Assembly (NCBI RefSeq): GCF_000308475.2
Contig: NZ_BAFT02000098.1
Span: forward strand, 171,193-235,192
From: Nocardia brasiliensis NBRC 14402
Lineage (GTDB): Bacteria > Actinomycetota > Actinomycetes > Mycobacteriales > Mycobacteriaceae
DNA: 64,000 nt
Direction of reading: 5' to 3'
Shown here: positions 16,326-24,704 of the stretch, piece after piece
Numbering within the stretch: the first letter of the stretch is position 1
Layout: the number at the start of each line of letters is the position of its first letter
Notes under the pieces: generated by a model
What the model was told of the DNA's origin: nothing
The model's input: the letters and a program-made list of their open reading frames with translations, nothing else
Databases searched by the model: none
Translations under genes and position numbers: made by a program

Positions 16326-16369
16326 TTCATACGGTTCACAGGGGCTGTAGCCCCTGTGAACCGTATGAA
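16326..16369. terminator. Perfect 21-bp stem-loop, terminator-like
   Basis: The left arm 16326-16346 (starting TTCATACGGTTCACAGGGG) and right arm 16349-16369 are exact reverse complements with only two bases between them. It lies downstream of the serine hydrolase gene on the minus strand and upstream of the DUF4279-like gene. No T-run follows on either strand, so factor-independent termination is uncertain; actinomycete terminators often lack one. Confidence 0.5.
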
Positions 16370-16402
16370 AAGTCTGTGAGCACTGATTCACAGCAGTCGG
16401 CA

Positions 16403-16479
16403 CATGTAACGCCCGCGGCAGGCACACAAAACCGGCCTGCCACACATCGGAAGCCAGCCAACAAGCCCAAACGCAAGGA
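16403..16479 (-). repeat. Right copy of the ~78-bp inverted repeat
   Basis: This is the minus-strand partner of 15626-15703. The match is strongest at the two ends (23/23 and 18/20 bases) and weaker in the middle, and the two copies are nearly equal in length (77 and 78). The gap 16187-16663 holds this repeat and the hairpin at 16326 and no supported gene. Confidence 0.7.
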
Positions 16480-16663
16480 ACCCCAACCGAACTCGACCAC
16501 ACCGGCCCACCCGAATCGGCGGTGCGGCGCGTCGGCCGCCAAGCAACGAGCCGTAACGCAGTGACCGATCCCCAAGGCCGAGCTGCTGTCGCCGGCCCGG
16601 CGCCCACCGCCATCGCATGCAGACAGCCGGGTGTAATGAGCTGGGCACCCATGGTCCCCGGGG

Positions 16664-18037
16664 TTAGTCCCGGGTTTGCCAGCCTGCTGGGTCGACGCCG
16701 CCGGGGATGGGGGCGGCGGGTTCGTAGGGGGCGCGGGTGAGGATGTAGCTGACGAGTTCGAGGCGTTGGGGGGTGCCTTGGGGGTCGCGGATGATATCGA
16801 GGCGTTCGCCGGCGTAGTAGCCGTCCAGGCCGGTCCAGGAGCCGTCGGGTTCGGGCCGGAAGCGGGATTCGCGGCCGCCGTGGGCGAGGGCGGTGAGTTC
16901 GAGGTGGCCGTCGGCGCGCAGGCGCAGGGCGAGGGAGGCGGTGCCCCAGTACCAGGTTCCGGTGAGCGCCAACAGGTTCGGGTCCACTTCGATGGCGGGG
17001 AGCCATTCTTCGGGCAGGGTGGGTTCGTGTTCGGCCAGGATGTCGAGCAGGCCGGTGGCCAGTTTGCCGCGGATGCCGCCGTAGGTGGTGTTGCACAAGA
17101 ACAGCACGCCTGTGCGGTCTTTGGGATCGGCCCAGACGGTGGAGATGAAACCGGGCATGGCTCCGGTGTGCCCGGCCAGCCTGCGGCCGTGGTGGCGCTG
17201 CAACTGGAAGCCGAGTCCGTAGCCGGAATTCCATTCGTCGCCGTCCTCGACCGTGGCGGGGGCGCGCATCTCCTCGAGGGTGTCGGCGGCGAGCACGTCG
17301 CCGGTGTCGCCGCCGACGAACGCGGCCCAGCGCGCCAGATCGCTTACCGTGGACCACAGTTGGCCTGCCGCGCCCATCGCCCCGTTGTCGTGCGACGGCT
17401 CGGTCAGCACCACGTCGGCCCACGGGTGCACGGCCGCGCCGGTGGCGTGCGGGGCCACGGGTGCGGCGGTGGTGCGGGCCATGCCCAGCGGGGCAAGGAC
17501 TTCGGCGCGCAACGCCTCGAACCAGCTCTGCCCGCGCAACCGGGCGACCAGTTCACCGAGCGCGGCGAAGCCGACGTTCGAGTAGTGGAACCGCCGGCCG
17601 GCGCGATGCAACAGCGCCTTGCTGCCCGCGTCGACGTCCAAACTGTCCGCGAGTTCGGCCCACTGCGGCCCCGCGGTGCGCTCCCACCAGTCGCCGGGCG
17701 ATTCGGCGCGCAATCCCGCGGTGTGCGAAAGCAGCTGTGCCACAGTCCGATCCCCGACCGGTGCGCCGGGCACATGCTTGGCCACCGGGTCGGCCAGGTC
17801 GAGCTTGCCCTCGTCACGCAACCGCAGCACCATGGTCGCCACCATCGACTTCGTGATCGAGCCGATGCGATACTGGGTGTCGGTGGTCGGCGCGCTCGCA
17901 CCGACCCGCCCCCTGGCCCCCGACCACACCAGCTGCCCGTCTCGCACCACGGCGGCGATCAGCGAGGGCACCCGATACTCGGCCTGCTCGACGGCAACCC
18001 GATGCAGCAACGCCCGCTCGGTCGATGGCAACAGCAT
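16664..18037 (-). CDS. Serine hydrolase of the class C beta-lactamase / penicillin-binding family
   Basis: With the ATG at 18037 the protein is 457 residues. The N-terminal domain has the nucleophile motif S60-I-T-K63, the tyrosine motif HYSN, and a terminal HTGAMPG in the KTG position, as in class C beta-lactamase-related esterases and D-aminopeptidases. The last ~110 residues form an extra C-terminal domain (WLPAIEVDPNLLALTGTWYWG onwards) that resembles the lipocalin-like DUF3471 tail of such hydrolases. No signal peptide is seen, so it is probably cytoplasmic. The SxxK plus YxN set supports activity; the substrate (ester, lactam or D-peptide) is unknown. Confidence 0.85.
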   Translation of the reverse strand: MLLPSTERALLHRVAVEQAEYRVPSLIAAVVRDGQLVWSGARGRVGASAPTTDTQYRIGSITKSMVATMVLRLRDEGKLDLADPVAKHVPGAPVGDRTVAQLLSHTAGLRAESPGDWWERTAGPQWAELADSLDVDAGSKALLHRAGRRFHYSNVGFAALGELVARLRGQSWFEALRAEVLAPLGMARTTAAPVAPHATGAAVHPWADVVLTEPSHDNGAMGAAGQLWSTVSDLARWAAFVGGDTGDVLAADTLEEMRAPATVEDGDEWNSGYGLGFQLQRHHGRRLAGHTGAMPGFISTVWADPKDRTGVLFLCNTTYGGIRGKLATGLLDILAEHEPTLPEEWLPAIEVDPNLLALTGTWYWGTASLALRLRADGHLELTALAHGGRESRFRPEPDGSWTGLDGYYAGERLDIIRDPQGTPQRLELVSYILTRAPYEPAAPIPGGVDPAGWQTRD

Positions 18038-18315
18038 CTGCGACTTCCCTTCACACGCTCGGTAATCAGCCCGGCCAACCCCGGGCACGGCAACTCCGCA
18101 CGATCCGCCCCGCAGTAGGCCGACCTCAGAGTAGCGCCGAGGATGCCGCCCGGCCCGCCCACACGACGGGCTCGCGCCCCCGCAACCAATGCGAGGTCGG
18201 CGTAATCCGCGCCGTCATAGGTCGGCGTCGAGGGCAGCGTCGAGGATGTCGCTTCACCCCGCACACGCAGCGCGCTCGTTGGCCCGCAGCCCGACGGAGT
18301 GCCGTCGCGGCGCGA

Positions 18316-18841
18316 TCACGCGGTGGGCTGGTGCGCCCGTAGCCAATTGGTGAGGTCGGTTAGGCGGTGGGCTGGTGCGCCCGTAGCCAATTGGTGAGGT
18401 CGGTTAGGCGGTGGGGGTGGATGGAGGTGAGGGGGGTCGTGGGCTGGATCTGGGGTGGGGCTCAGGGAGTGGCCGGTGGCGGAGTAGGTGAGGAGAGTGT
18501 GGTCGGGGTTGGCGTGGGCGGCGAGGGCCTGGTCGATTCGTCCGTTGCCGTCCGGGTCGAAAGCCGGTTCGATGGCCGGTGTGCCCGCGCCCAGCAGGCC
18601 GAGCAACGTCCCGCCATGGAATGCCCACTGCCCCTAGCAGTATCACTCCGCGCACCTTCGGAAGTTCGGGGGCGGCGGCCGCCACCACGGCGATGCCTTC
18701 GCTCCAGCCGAGGAGGTAGATCCGTTCCGGGTCGATCCGCGGATCGCGTATCCCGGCCTCGACCGCGCTGTGCACATCGGCCACCAGCTGCGGCATCGTG
18801 AGCTCGGTGCCGAAACGCAGCTCCGCGCCAACGGTTCTCAC
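18316..18841 (-). pseudogene. Decayed alpha/beta hydrolase
   Basis: One frame (from 18841) gives an alpha/beta hydrolase segment MPQLVADVHSAVEAGIRD, then RIYLLGWSEG with the nucleophile elbow GWSEG and GVILLGAVG. After about 18620 the protein-like signal moves to another frame (LLGAGTPAIEPAFDPDGNGR, then LLTYSATGHSLSP with the catalytic-histidine region). The N-terminal third and the segment between nucleophile and histidine regions are missing. The 3' end is duplicated by a 44-bp repeat that shifts frame. This is a remnant, not a working enzyme. It lies immediately upstream of nothing but the GT87 gene end. Confidence 0.7.
18321..18408. repeat. Perfect 44-bp tandem duplication
   Basis: Bases 18321-18364 and 18365-18408 are identical (each begins CGGTGGGCTGGTGCGCCCGT), followed by seven bases of a third copy. 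It repeats the end of the hydrolase remnant (coding for LTDLTNWLRAHQPTA on the minus strand). Because 44 is not a multiple of three, the copies are read in different frames. Confidence 0.9.
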
Positions 18842-18874
18842 GCCATGGTGCGAACCCCTCGCAGTACCGCCGTA

Positions 18875-20203
18875 CTACGCACTGTCCTTGTCCGCCACCC
18901 GTGATCGGGCGCCGCGCGGCCGGTACAGCCAGACGATCGCCGCGAGCAGCGCGGCGACGGCGAGGAGGGTGTACGAGTCGCCGAGCAGGAATTGCGTTAG
19001 CGTCCAATGGAATTCACGCCCGTTGGTCTGCGGGACGTACCAGACCAGGCCTTGCGGGAGCAGCGGCAGATCCGGATCCCACCAGCCGACCCGGTCGACG
19101 CGCATCGGCCAGGCGAAGACGAACAGATAGATCAGCGCGGGCACCGCGATCCGCACGGCACGGCGACGATGCCGCAGCGCGTGCCCGATCCACAGCAGCG
19201 CGGGCACGATCCAGACCCAGTAGTGCGTCCACGAGATCGGCGAGGCCAGCAGCATCACGGTGGCCGCGAGCAGTGCGCCGAGCAGTTCGTCACCGCGCAG
19301 GTAGGCGACGCGCGCGGCGGCGATGCCCGCCAGCCCGATCAGTCCCGCGCAGACCAGCGAGCCGGTGCTGTCGTCCCAGGTGGACCATTGCAACCGGCCG
19401 AACAGTCCGTTGATCGATTGATTCTGCACGTAGGCGAATCCGATGCGGTTCTGCGAGGTCATCGTCGTCGTCCAGAACTCCCAGGCCTGGGCGGGCCGAT
19501 ACCAGAACCCGACGGCGACCGTCGCGGCGAAGGCCGCGCAGGCGGTGGCCGCCGCCCGGAACTGCCGGGTGATGAGCAGGTAGACGACGAAGACGGCGGG
19601 GGTCAGCTTCAGCCCCGTCGCCAGGCCGATGAGAATGCCGCGATACCAGCGGTTCTTGGGTATCGCCAGGTCGGCGAGCACGAACGCCATGAGCAGCACG
19701 CTGAGCTGCCCGAATTGCAGAGTCTGCTGAACCGGCTCCAACCAGAGCGCCGCGGCGGCCACGGCGGTCGTCAGCGCGACCAAGCGAACACCGGGGCGCC
19801 GTTGCTGGAGCAAACCGGCGCTCCACACGCTGATCCAGAGCGCACCCAGCGTCAGGAGCGTGATGCCGGTCCCGACATAGTCGATCGGGAAGCGCGCCAG
19901 CTCCGCGCAGATCCACGCGGCGAAGACGGGATAGAGGAAGGGCAGGCCGAGCGGACCACGCCCGTCGTACAGCAGTTCGGGGTGCAGCGCGGCCATCGAG
20001 CCGCCCCACATGTAGACCTGGAGATCGACCTGGTGCCAGTACATTTCCCAGTTCGGCCGCACGAAGGCCAGCCAGGCACCGACAGAGCAGCAGGCGAAGA
20101 CGAGCGCAGCGGCGAGCACCGTGAACGTGTGCGGGGCACGAGGTTTCACCACCTCGACCACACCGGTACCGCGCTGTTCTTCCGTGTGCAGGACGACAGC
20201 CAT
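18875..20203 (-). CDS. GT87/DUF2029 polyprenyl-phosphate-mannose-dependent mannosyltransferase
   Basis: This 442-residue protein has about ten membrane helices. The first extracytoplasmic loop carries the family's acidic catalytic region (WHQVDLQVYMWGG), followed later by GLATGLKLTPAVFVVYL and ASPISWTHYWVW, both typical of DUF2029/GT87 alpha-1,2-mannosyltransferases. These use polyprenyl-phosphate-mannose on the outer face of the membrane to build mannosylated lipids such as phosphatidylinositol mannosides and lipoarabinomannan. GAAGGA precedes the ATG. The acceptor here is unknown. It stands alone, divergent from the P450 gene. Confidence 0.88.
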   Translation of the reverse strand: MAVVLHTEEQRGTGVVEVVKPRAPHTFTVLAAALVFACCSVGAWLAFVRPNWEMYWHQVDLQVYMWGGSMAALHPELLYDGRGPLGLPFLYPVFAAWICAELARFPIDYVGTGITLLTLGALWISVWSAGLLQQRRPGVRLVALTTAVAAAALWLEPVQQTLQFGQLSVLLMAFVLADLAIPKNRWYRGILIGLATGLKLTPAVFVVYLLITRQFRAAATACAAFAATVAVGFWYRPAQAWEFWTTTMTSQNRIGFAYVQNQSINGLFGRLQWSTWDDSTGSLVCAGLIGLAGIAAARVAYLRGDELLGALLAATVMLLASPISWTHYWVWIVPALLWIGHALRHRRRAVRIAVPALIYLFVFAWPMRVDRVGWWDPDLPLLPQGLVWYVPQTNGREFHWTLTQFLLGDSYTLLAVAALLAAIVWLYRPRGARSRVADKDSA

Positions 20204-20450
20204 GGAGTTGTTTTTCCTTCATCAGATGAGGCAACACACGCAGACCAGCAAATGCTTAGCTAAACTAAGTGAAGTCATCCTAGCATCGGCCCCAGCTATG
20301 GCAGACCCCAATTCTGCGGGCGCGACGGCGCGCCGTGATGCCGATAACATGCGGCAGAGAAGACTGCGCAGAGGCAGCCACAACTGAACAACGAACGATC
20401 GACTGACCATAGAGTCAGACTTCGGTGACGAGCCAGGGAGGAATCGTCAG

Positions 20451-21851
20451 TTGAATGACGATCGGGCGGGGGAAACAGGGGAAACTGCAAGACTGCACCA
20501 CGGACGTGGCGGGGTACTCGGGCTGGGCACCACGATCCGGTGGTTCCGCGATCCGCTGGGCGTGATGCGGCGGCTCGCGGACGAGCACGGCCCGGTCGCG
20601 GGCTTCCAGATCGGCCTGTGGCCCGCGGCGCTGGTGACCGGGCCGGCCGAGATCCACGAGGTGCTGGTCTCGCGCGCCGCGGACTACCGCCGGGCGCGGG
20701 CGGTGACCGGCACGCTGTGGCCCGCACTGCGCGAAGGCTTGATCATCTCCGAGGGCGAGGTGCACCGCAGCCAGCGCGCGCTGGTCGGGCCGCTGTTCAC
20801 CGCGCGGCGCGTGCCGAAATACGTCGACGTGATCGCCACGCGCATGCGGCCGCATCTGCGCCGCTGGCAAGCGGCGGGCGAGGTGGATCTGCTCGCCGCC
20901 GTGCAGGAGATGATGCACGACGTCATCGCCGGCCTGCTGGTGGACGAGCCGATCGAGGGCTACCGGGAGGTGCTCGACGCCGCCAACCGCATCTTCGACT
21001 GGGAGATGCGCGCGATGTCGCGTCCGATCGTGACCCCGCTCAACATTCCGACGAAACGCAACCGCGAATTCATCCGCGACCTCGGCGTGGTCCGCGACTG
21101 GGCCACCGCCATGGTCGACGCGCGCCGCCGCGCGCCGCGCGACGACATCGTGTCCGCGCTGCTCGCCCAGCGGGACCGCGACGGCGCACCGATGCCCACC
21201 GAGCGATTGATCGACGAGGTGATCAACCTCTGGGCGGCGGCGCACGAGACCAGCGCCGACGCCATGTTCTGGACCGCGTACGCGCTGGCGCGCCATCCGG
21301 TCGCCGCCGACCGCGCCCGCGGCGAGGTGGACCGCGCCCTCGGCGGCGCGGTGCCGACCGCGGAAGATCTTGCGCTGCTGCCGTATTGCCTGCAGGTGTT
21401 CAAGGAGTCGATGCGGCTGTATCCGCCCTCGCCCGCGTTCCTGCGCGAGGCCGCGTGCGACACACGCCTCGGCAAGCATGAAATCGCCGCGGGCACCATC
21501 ATTTTCGTCGCGCCGTACGTCATGCACCGATCCGCCGACCGCTATCCCGATCCCGAAGCGTTCCGCCCGGAACGCTTCGCCGCAGATGCCGACCGCGGCT
21601 GGGAACGCCTGTCCTACTTACCCTTCGGCGCGGGTGAGCACGTCTGTGTCGGCTCCGCGCTCGCCCTGCTGGAGGGACAGATCTTCACCGCGCTGCTGCT
21701 CGCCGGCGGCACCGTACGAGTTGCGGGCGACCCCGGCATGAAACTGACCATCAACCTGCGTCCCAAGCGGCGGGTCCGCACCACGTACCTGCGGCGCGCC
21801 CCGGCACCCGACCGGGAACTCTCCGGGGCCGAAGCCAGAGACGCCAGATGA
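20451..21851 (+). CDS. Cytochrome P450
   Basis: Translation starts at TTG 20451 behind GGGAGGAA, giving 466 residues. The I-helix motif AAHETS (acid-alcohol pair E266/T267), the K-helix ExxR (E319, R322), and the heme loop FGAGEHVCVG with the ligand C399 are intact. Length and motif style are like the CYP102/CYP110-related fatty acid or terpene hydroxylases. No ferredoxin or reductase lies nearby, so electron partners are elsewhere. The last 4 bases overlap the sensor-kinase-like gene (ATGA), an unusual pairing that suggests shared control. The substrate cannot be predicted. Confidence 0.92.
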   Translation: MNDDRAGETGETARLHHGRGGVLGLGTTIRWFRDPLGVMRRLADEHGPVAGFQIGLWPAALVTGPAEIHEVLVSRAADYRRARAVTGTLWPALREGLIISEGEVHRSQRALVGPLFTARRVPKYVDVIATRMRPHLRRWQAAGEVDLLAAVQEMMHDVIAGLLVDEPIEGYREVLDAANRIFDWEMRAMSRPIVTPLNIPTKRNREFIRDLGVVRDWATAMVDARRRAPRDDIVSALLAQRDRDGAPMPTERLIDEVINLWAAAHETSADAMFWTAYALARHPVAADRARGEVDRALGGAVPTAEDLALLPYCLQVFKESMRLYPPSPAFLREAACDTRLGKHEIAAGTIIFVAPYVMHRSADRYPDPEAFRPERFAADADRGWERLSYLPFGAGEHVCVGSALALLEGQIFTALLLAGGTVRVAGDPGMKLTINLRPKRRVRTTYLRRAPAPDRELSGAEARDAR

Positions 21852-23095
21852 CTTCACTGCGGGAAGCCCTGCGGTACCGCGCGACCGCCATGTTGCCGAA
21901 TTGCCGGCGGCAACGAACCGTGCCCGCACGGGCCGCAGGGGAACGGGTGGATCGCATCATCGCCTTCGCCTTGGGCGCGGGCACTTGGATTTTCGGCATC
22001 GGGGACGCCGCGGAGATCGCCGAGCAGTCGCGTCATTACGCGCCGTGGTGGACCGTGGTGGCCATGTGCGGGGTGTTCGGCACCGCGCTGGTGCTGGCGG
22101 CCACCACGCTGTTCGTGCCGTTCCCCGCGGTCCGGGTGCTCGCGGCAACACACGCAACGGTTTTCGCCGTGGTGATCGGGCTGTCCGGTTTCGCGGTGAC
22201 CTCCGGGCAGATCACCAACGATGTGGAATGGATCTATCGGCTGGTACCGCTCGGCGGGGTCGCGGCCACGGTGGTGTGGCGTACGCCGGTGACGGCGCTC
22301 TATCTGCTCGTGGTGGCGGTGCTGGCCGCGTGGTCCAACGGTCAGGTGAAGAACGATCTCAGCTCGATCGAGTTCTTCCTCACCTGGCTGCGCATCTTCG
22401 GTATATCGGTCGGATTCGTCTACATCACCAGGATGACGCGGCGTGCCGCCTATCTGCTGGACATGGAGCGGACGCGGGCCCAGCAGCAGGCCACGCTCGC
22501 GGCGGCCGCGGAGGCCCGGGCCGGCGAGCGCGCGCTGTTCGCGGGCGTGATCCATGACAAGGTGCTCGCCACGCTGCTCGACACCTCGCGCGGCGGCTGC
22601 CCGACGATGCTGGCCAGGCAGGCCGAACAGGCGCTCGGCCAGTTCGCCGCGATCGGGCGGATCAACGAATTGTGCACCGGCGCCGAGGCGATCGAGACGA
22701 TCACCACCGAGGTCACGACAGCCACCGAAACCTCACTGCGCGTGCAGGTCCGCCACGATCGGCGCGCGAGCGAACTGCGCATCGACTCGGCCGCGGTGAG
22801 CGCTCTCGCGCAGGCCGCCGCGGAAGCGGTGCGCAACAGCGTGCGGCACGCGGACGTGCCGGAACGCACGGTCACCCGCGACGTCACGATCGCCGCACGG
22901 GAATTCGGTCTCACCGTGGTCGTCGCCGACGACGGCGCCGGATTCGATCCGGCCGCGGTCGCACCCAACCGCCTCGGCCTCACGGTCAGCATCGTGCAGC
23001 GGATGCGCGAGGTCGGCGGCCGGGCCGTCATCGACGCCGCGCCCGGCGCCGGAACCCGGATCATATTGGAATGGGACGCACCCGATGACGCCTGA
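21848..23095 (+). CDS. Membrane sensor histidine kinase-like protein
   Basis: This 415-residue protein has about five to six membrane helices (about 35-190), a short coiled linker, and a phosphoacceptor-like helix with H236 in FAGVIHDKVLATLL (HDxx style as in NarL-type HisKA_3 kinases). A HATPase domain follows, with N-box asparagine N330 (AEAVRNSVRHA), VVADDGAGFDP and RLGLTVSI. These are the features of a two-component sensor. No response regulator gene lies in this operon; the partner could be encoded elsewhere or be another protein. The start overlaps the P450 stop and the end overlaps the next gene by 11 bases. Confidence 0.82.
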   Translation: MTSLREALRYRATAMLPNCRRQRTVPARAAGERVDRIIAFALGAGTWIFGIGDAAEIAEQSRHYAPWWTVVAMCGVFGTALVLAATTLFVPFPAVRVLAATHATVFAVVIGLSGFAVTSGQITNDVEWIYRLVPLGGVAATVVWRTPVTALYLLVVAVLAAWSNGQVKNDLSSIEFFLTWLRIFGISVGFVYITRMTRRAAYLLDMERTRAQQQATLAAAAEARAGERALFAGVIHDKVLATLLDTSRGGCPTMLARQAEQALGQFAAIGRINELCTGAEAIETITTEVTTATETSLRVQVRHDRRASELRIDSAAVSALAQAAAEAVRNSVRHADVPERTVTRDVTIAAREFGLTVVVADDGAGFDPAAVAPNRLGLTVSIVQRMREVGGRAVIDAAPGAGTRIILEWDAPDDA

Positions 23096-24158
23096 CCACG
23101 GCGACCTGAGCCGACTACTCAGCGGGCAGCGCTCCACCATGGTGACGATCATCGTGGTGGCGCTGGCCACCGACGCCGCGGTGATGATCCGTTCGGTGCG
23201 ATTGGCCGGAATACCGCTGTCCCCCACGCTTTTCCTGGCCGCGGCACTGCTCGCCGCCAGCACCGTGCTCGTCGTGCTCGACCCCGGGGTGCCGATCCGC
23301 AGATCCTCGGCCCTGCTGGTCGCCGCCGCCGGGCCGGTCGCCACCCTGATCGTCCGCGATCAGGTCACTGCGCAGTTGGATGCACGCACGAGCATGTGGA
23401 CCGCGTATACCGCGGGCATCACGCTCGCCCTGCTGGTGCTGCGCGGCCGGAATCTGTTGGCGTGGGCGGGAACCGTGGCCACCTGGCTCGCCGTCGTCGC
23501 CGCCGCGGGCGGTGCGTCGACCGCGTTCGTGCAGGGGGTGGTGCCGCTGGTCAACGTCGTCATCGCCGCGGCCTTCGCCGCGATCATGCGCCCCACCCTG
23601 CGCTCGCTGCACGAACTCGAGGCCGAATCGACCACGCGCGCGGCGAATCGGGCCCGGCTCGACGCGCAGAAGGCCGAGCGCAAACGCCAGCTCGACCGGC
23701 TCGACCTGCGCGCGCGCCCGATGCTCGAACGCATCGCCAGCGCGGTCCCGTTCCAGCCCGAGGAGCGGGAGGAATGCCGGCTGCTCGAAGCCGAACTCCG
23801 GGACGAGTTGCGCGCACCGCAGTTGTCGACGAGCGAGGTGCTCGCCGCGGCCCGCGCCGCGCGCCGCCGTGGCGTCGAGGTGATGCTGCTCGACGACGGC
23901 GGTTTGGAAACCGCGTCCCTCGCACTGCGTGATCTGGTGCGCGACATCGCCGTTCAGGAACTGGACAACACCGACCGCGGCCATGTCACGGTCCGGGTGC
24001 TACCCCCGGGGCGCCGCAATCTGGCCACCGTGCTGGTGGACGCGGAAGACCGCAACCGCAGGACCGAAATCGACTGCGCCGGTACGGTTACCGCCACGTT
24101 GGACCGCTCGGCCGGGGCGCAGGCGGCAGAGGTGCCGCTGCCCAGCCACATCTACTGA
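23085..24158 (+). CDS. Membrane protein resembling a kinase partner without ATPase domain
   Basis: This 357-residue protein has an N-terminal block of about six hydrophobic helices (about 18-170), then a charged coiled-coil-like helix (about 180-215, RANRARLDAQKAERKRQLDR) and a soluble C-terminal region. In layout it mirrors the preceding sensor kinase, but no phosphoacceptor histidine motif and no HATPase N- or G-boxes are visible. It may be a degenerate kinase that pairs with the upstream protein. It overlaps that gene by 11 bases, so the two are almost certainly co-translated. It is not assigned to a named family. Confidence 0.65.
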   Translation: MTPDHGDLSRLLSGQRSTMVTIIVVALATDAAVMIRSVRLAGIPLSPTLFLAAALLAASTVLVVLDPGVPIRRSSALLVAAAGPVATLIVRDQVTAQLDARTSMWTAYTAGITLALLVLRGRNLLAWAGTVATWLAVVAAAGGASTAFVQGVVPLVNVVIAAAFAAIMRPTLRSLHELEAESTTRAANRARLDAQKAERKRQLDRLDLRARPMLERIASAVPFQPEEREECRLLEAELRDELRAPQLSTSEVLAAARAARRRGVEVMLLDDGGLETASLALRDLVRDIAVQELDNTDRGHVTVRVLPPGRRNLATVLVDAEDRNRRTEIDCAGTVTATLDRSAGAQAAEVPLPSHIY

Positions 24159-24161
24159 GAC

Positions 24162-24704
24162 TCACACCGGCAACGGCTTGCTGCCCGGCCGGGTGCGCCG
24201 CCAGGCGACCGTGAGGAAGCCGAGCAGCCCGAGCAGCGGCAGGGCGGCGATCGACCAGCTCAGCGGCAGCGGCGGGCCGGGCTGGTCCAGCACCTGCAGC
24301 CGGTCCAGGGTGCCTTCGCCGTGCCCGAGCGGGCCATCGATGGTGAAGGCGAAGCTGTAGCTGCCGGGATCGTCGACCGCGAAGATGTCCAGACCCCACG
24401 AGTCGCGCTTGCGCGGGTGGCGGACGAATTTCGCCGGCCGCCGCCAATTCAGGCCGGGCCCGGTGAGTTTCAGCGTGCCGGACTTGTCGGCGATGCCGCC
24501 GTCGGGCATGAACGTGAAGTCCAGCGACTGCATCGCACGGATCGGCCAGGTGGAGAAGCCGACGGTCAGGCCGTACGGCCCGGCCTGCACGCGCTCGGTG
24601 TGCACGATGTCGACCGGGGCGTACGCCGACGCGGGGCTGATCGCGACCAGCGACAGTGTGATCGCCGCCAGCACGGTGAGCGCGAATCTGCGCAGGGTGG
24701 TCAT
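24162..24704 (-). CDS. Secreted, C-terminally anchored protein of the metal-handling operon
   Basis: This 180-residue protein has a clear signal peptide (MTTLRRFALTVLAAITLSL with cleavage after SPASA), an immunoglobulin-like beta region containing GPYGLTVGFSTWPI and DPGSYSFAFTIDGP, and a C-terminal helix (SWSIAALPLLGLLGFLTVAW) with basic end, so it faces outside while anchored. The fold and size recall CopC/YtkA-type proteins, but the expected copper-binding histidines and methionines are not obvious. It is the last gene of a four-gene operon; its start overlaps the membrane protein stop by 4 bases. Confidence 0.65.
   Translation of the reverse strand: MTTLRRFALTVLAAITLSLVAISPASAYAPVDIVHTERVQAGPYGLTVGFSTWPIRAMQSLDFTFMPDGGIADKSGTLKLTGPGLNWRRPAKFVRHPRKRDSWGLDIFAVDDPGSYSFAFTIDGPLGHGEGTLDRLQVLDQPGPPLPLSWSIAALPLLGLLGFLTVAWRRTRPGSKPLPV

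Noticed and set aside
20240..20285. Iron-regulator (IdeR/DtxR) box near CTTAGCTAAACTAAG
   Set aside because: Only the TTAG/CTAA halves match. The 19-bp consensus spacing is not met, so it was left out.
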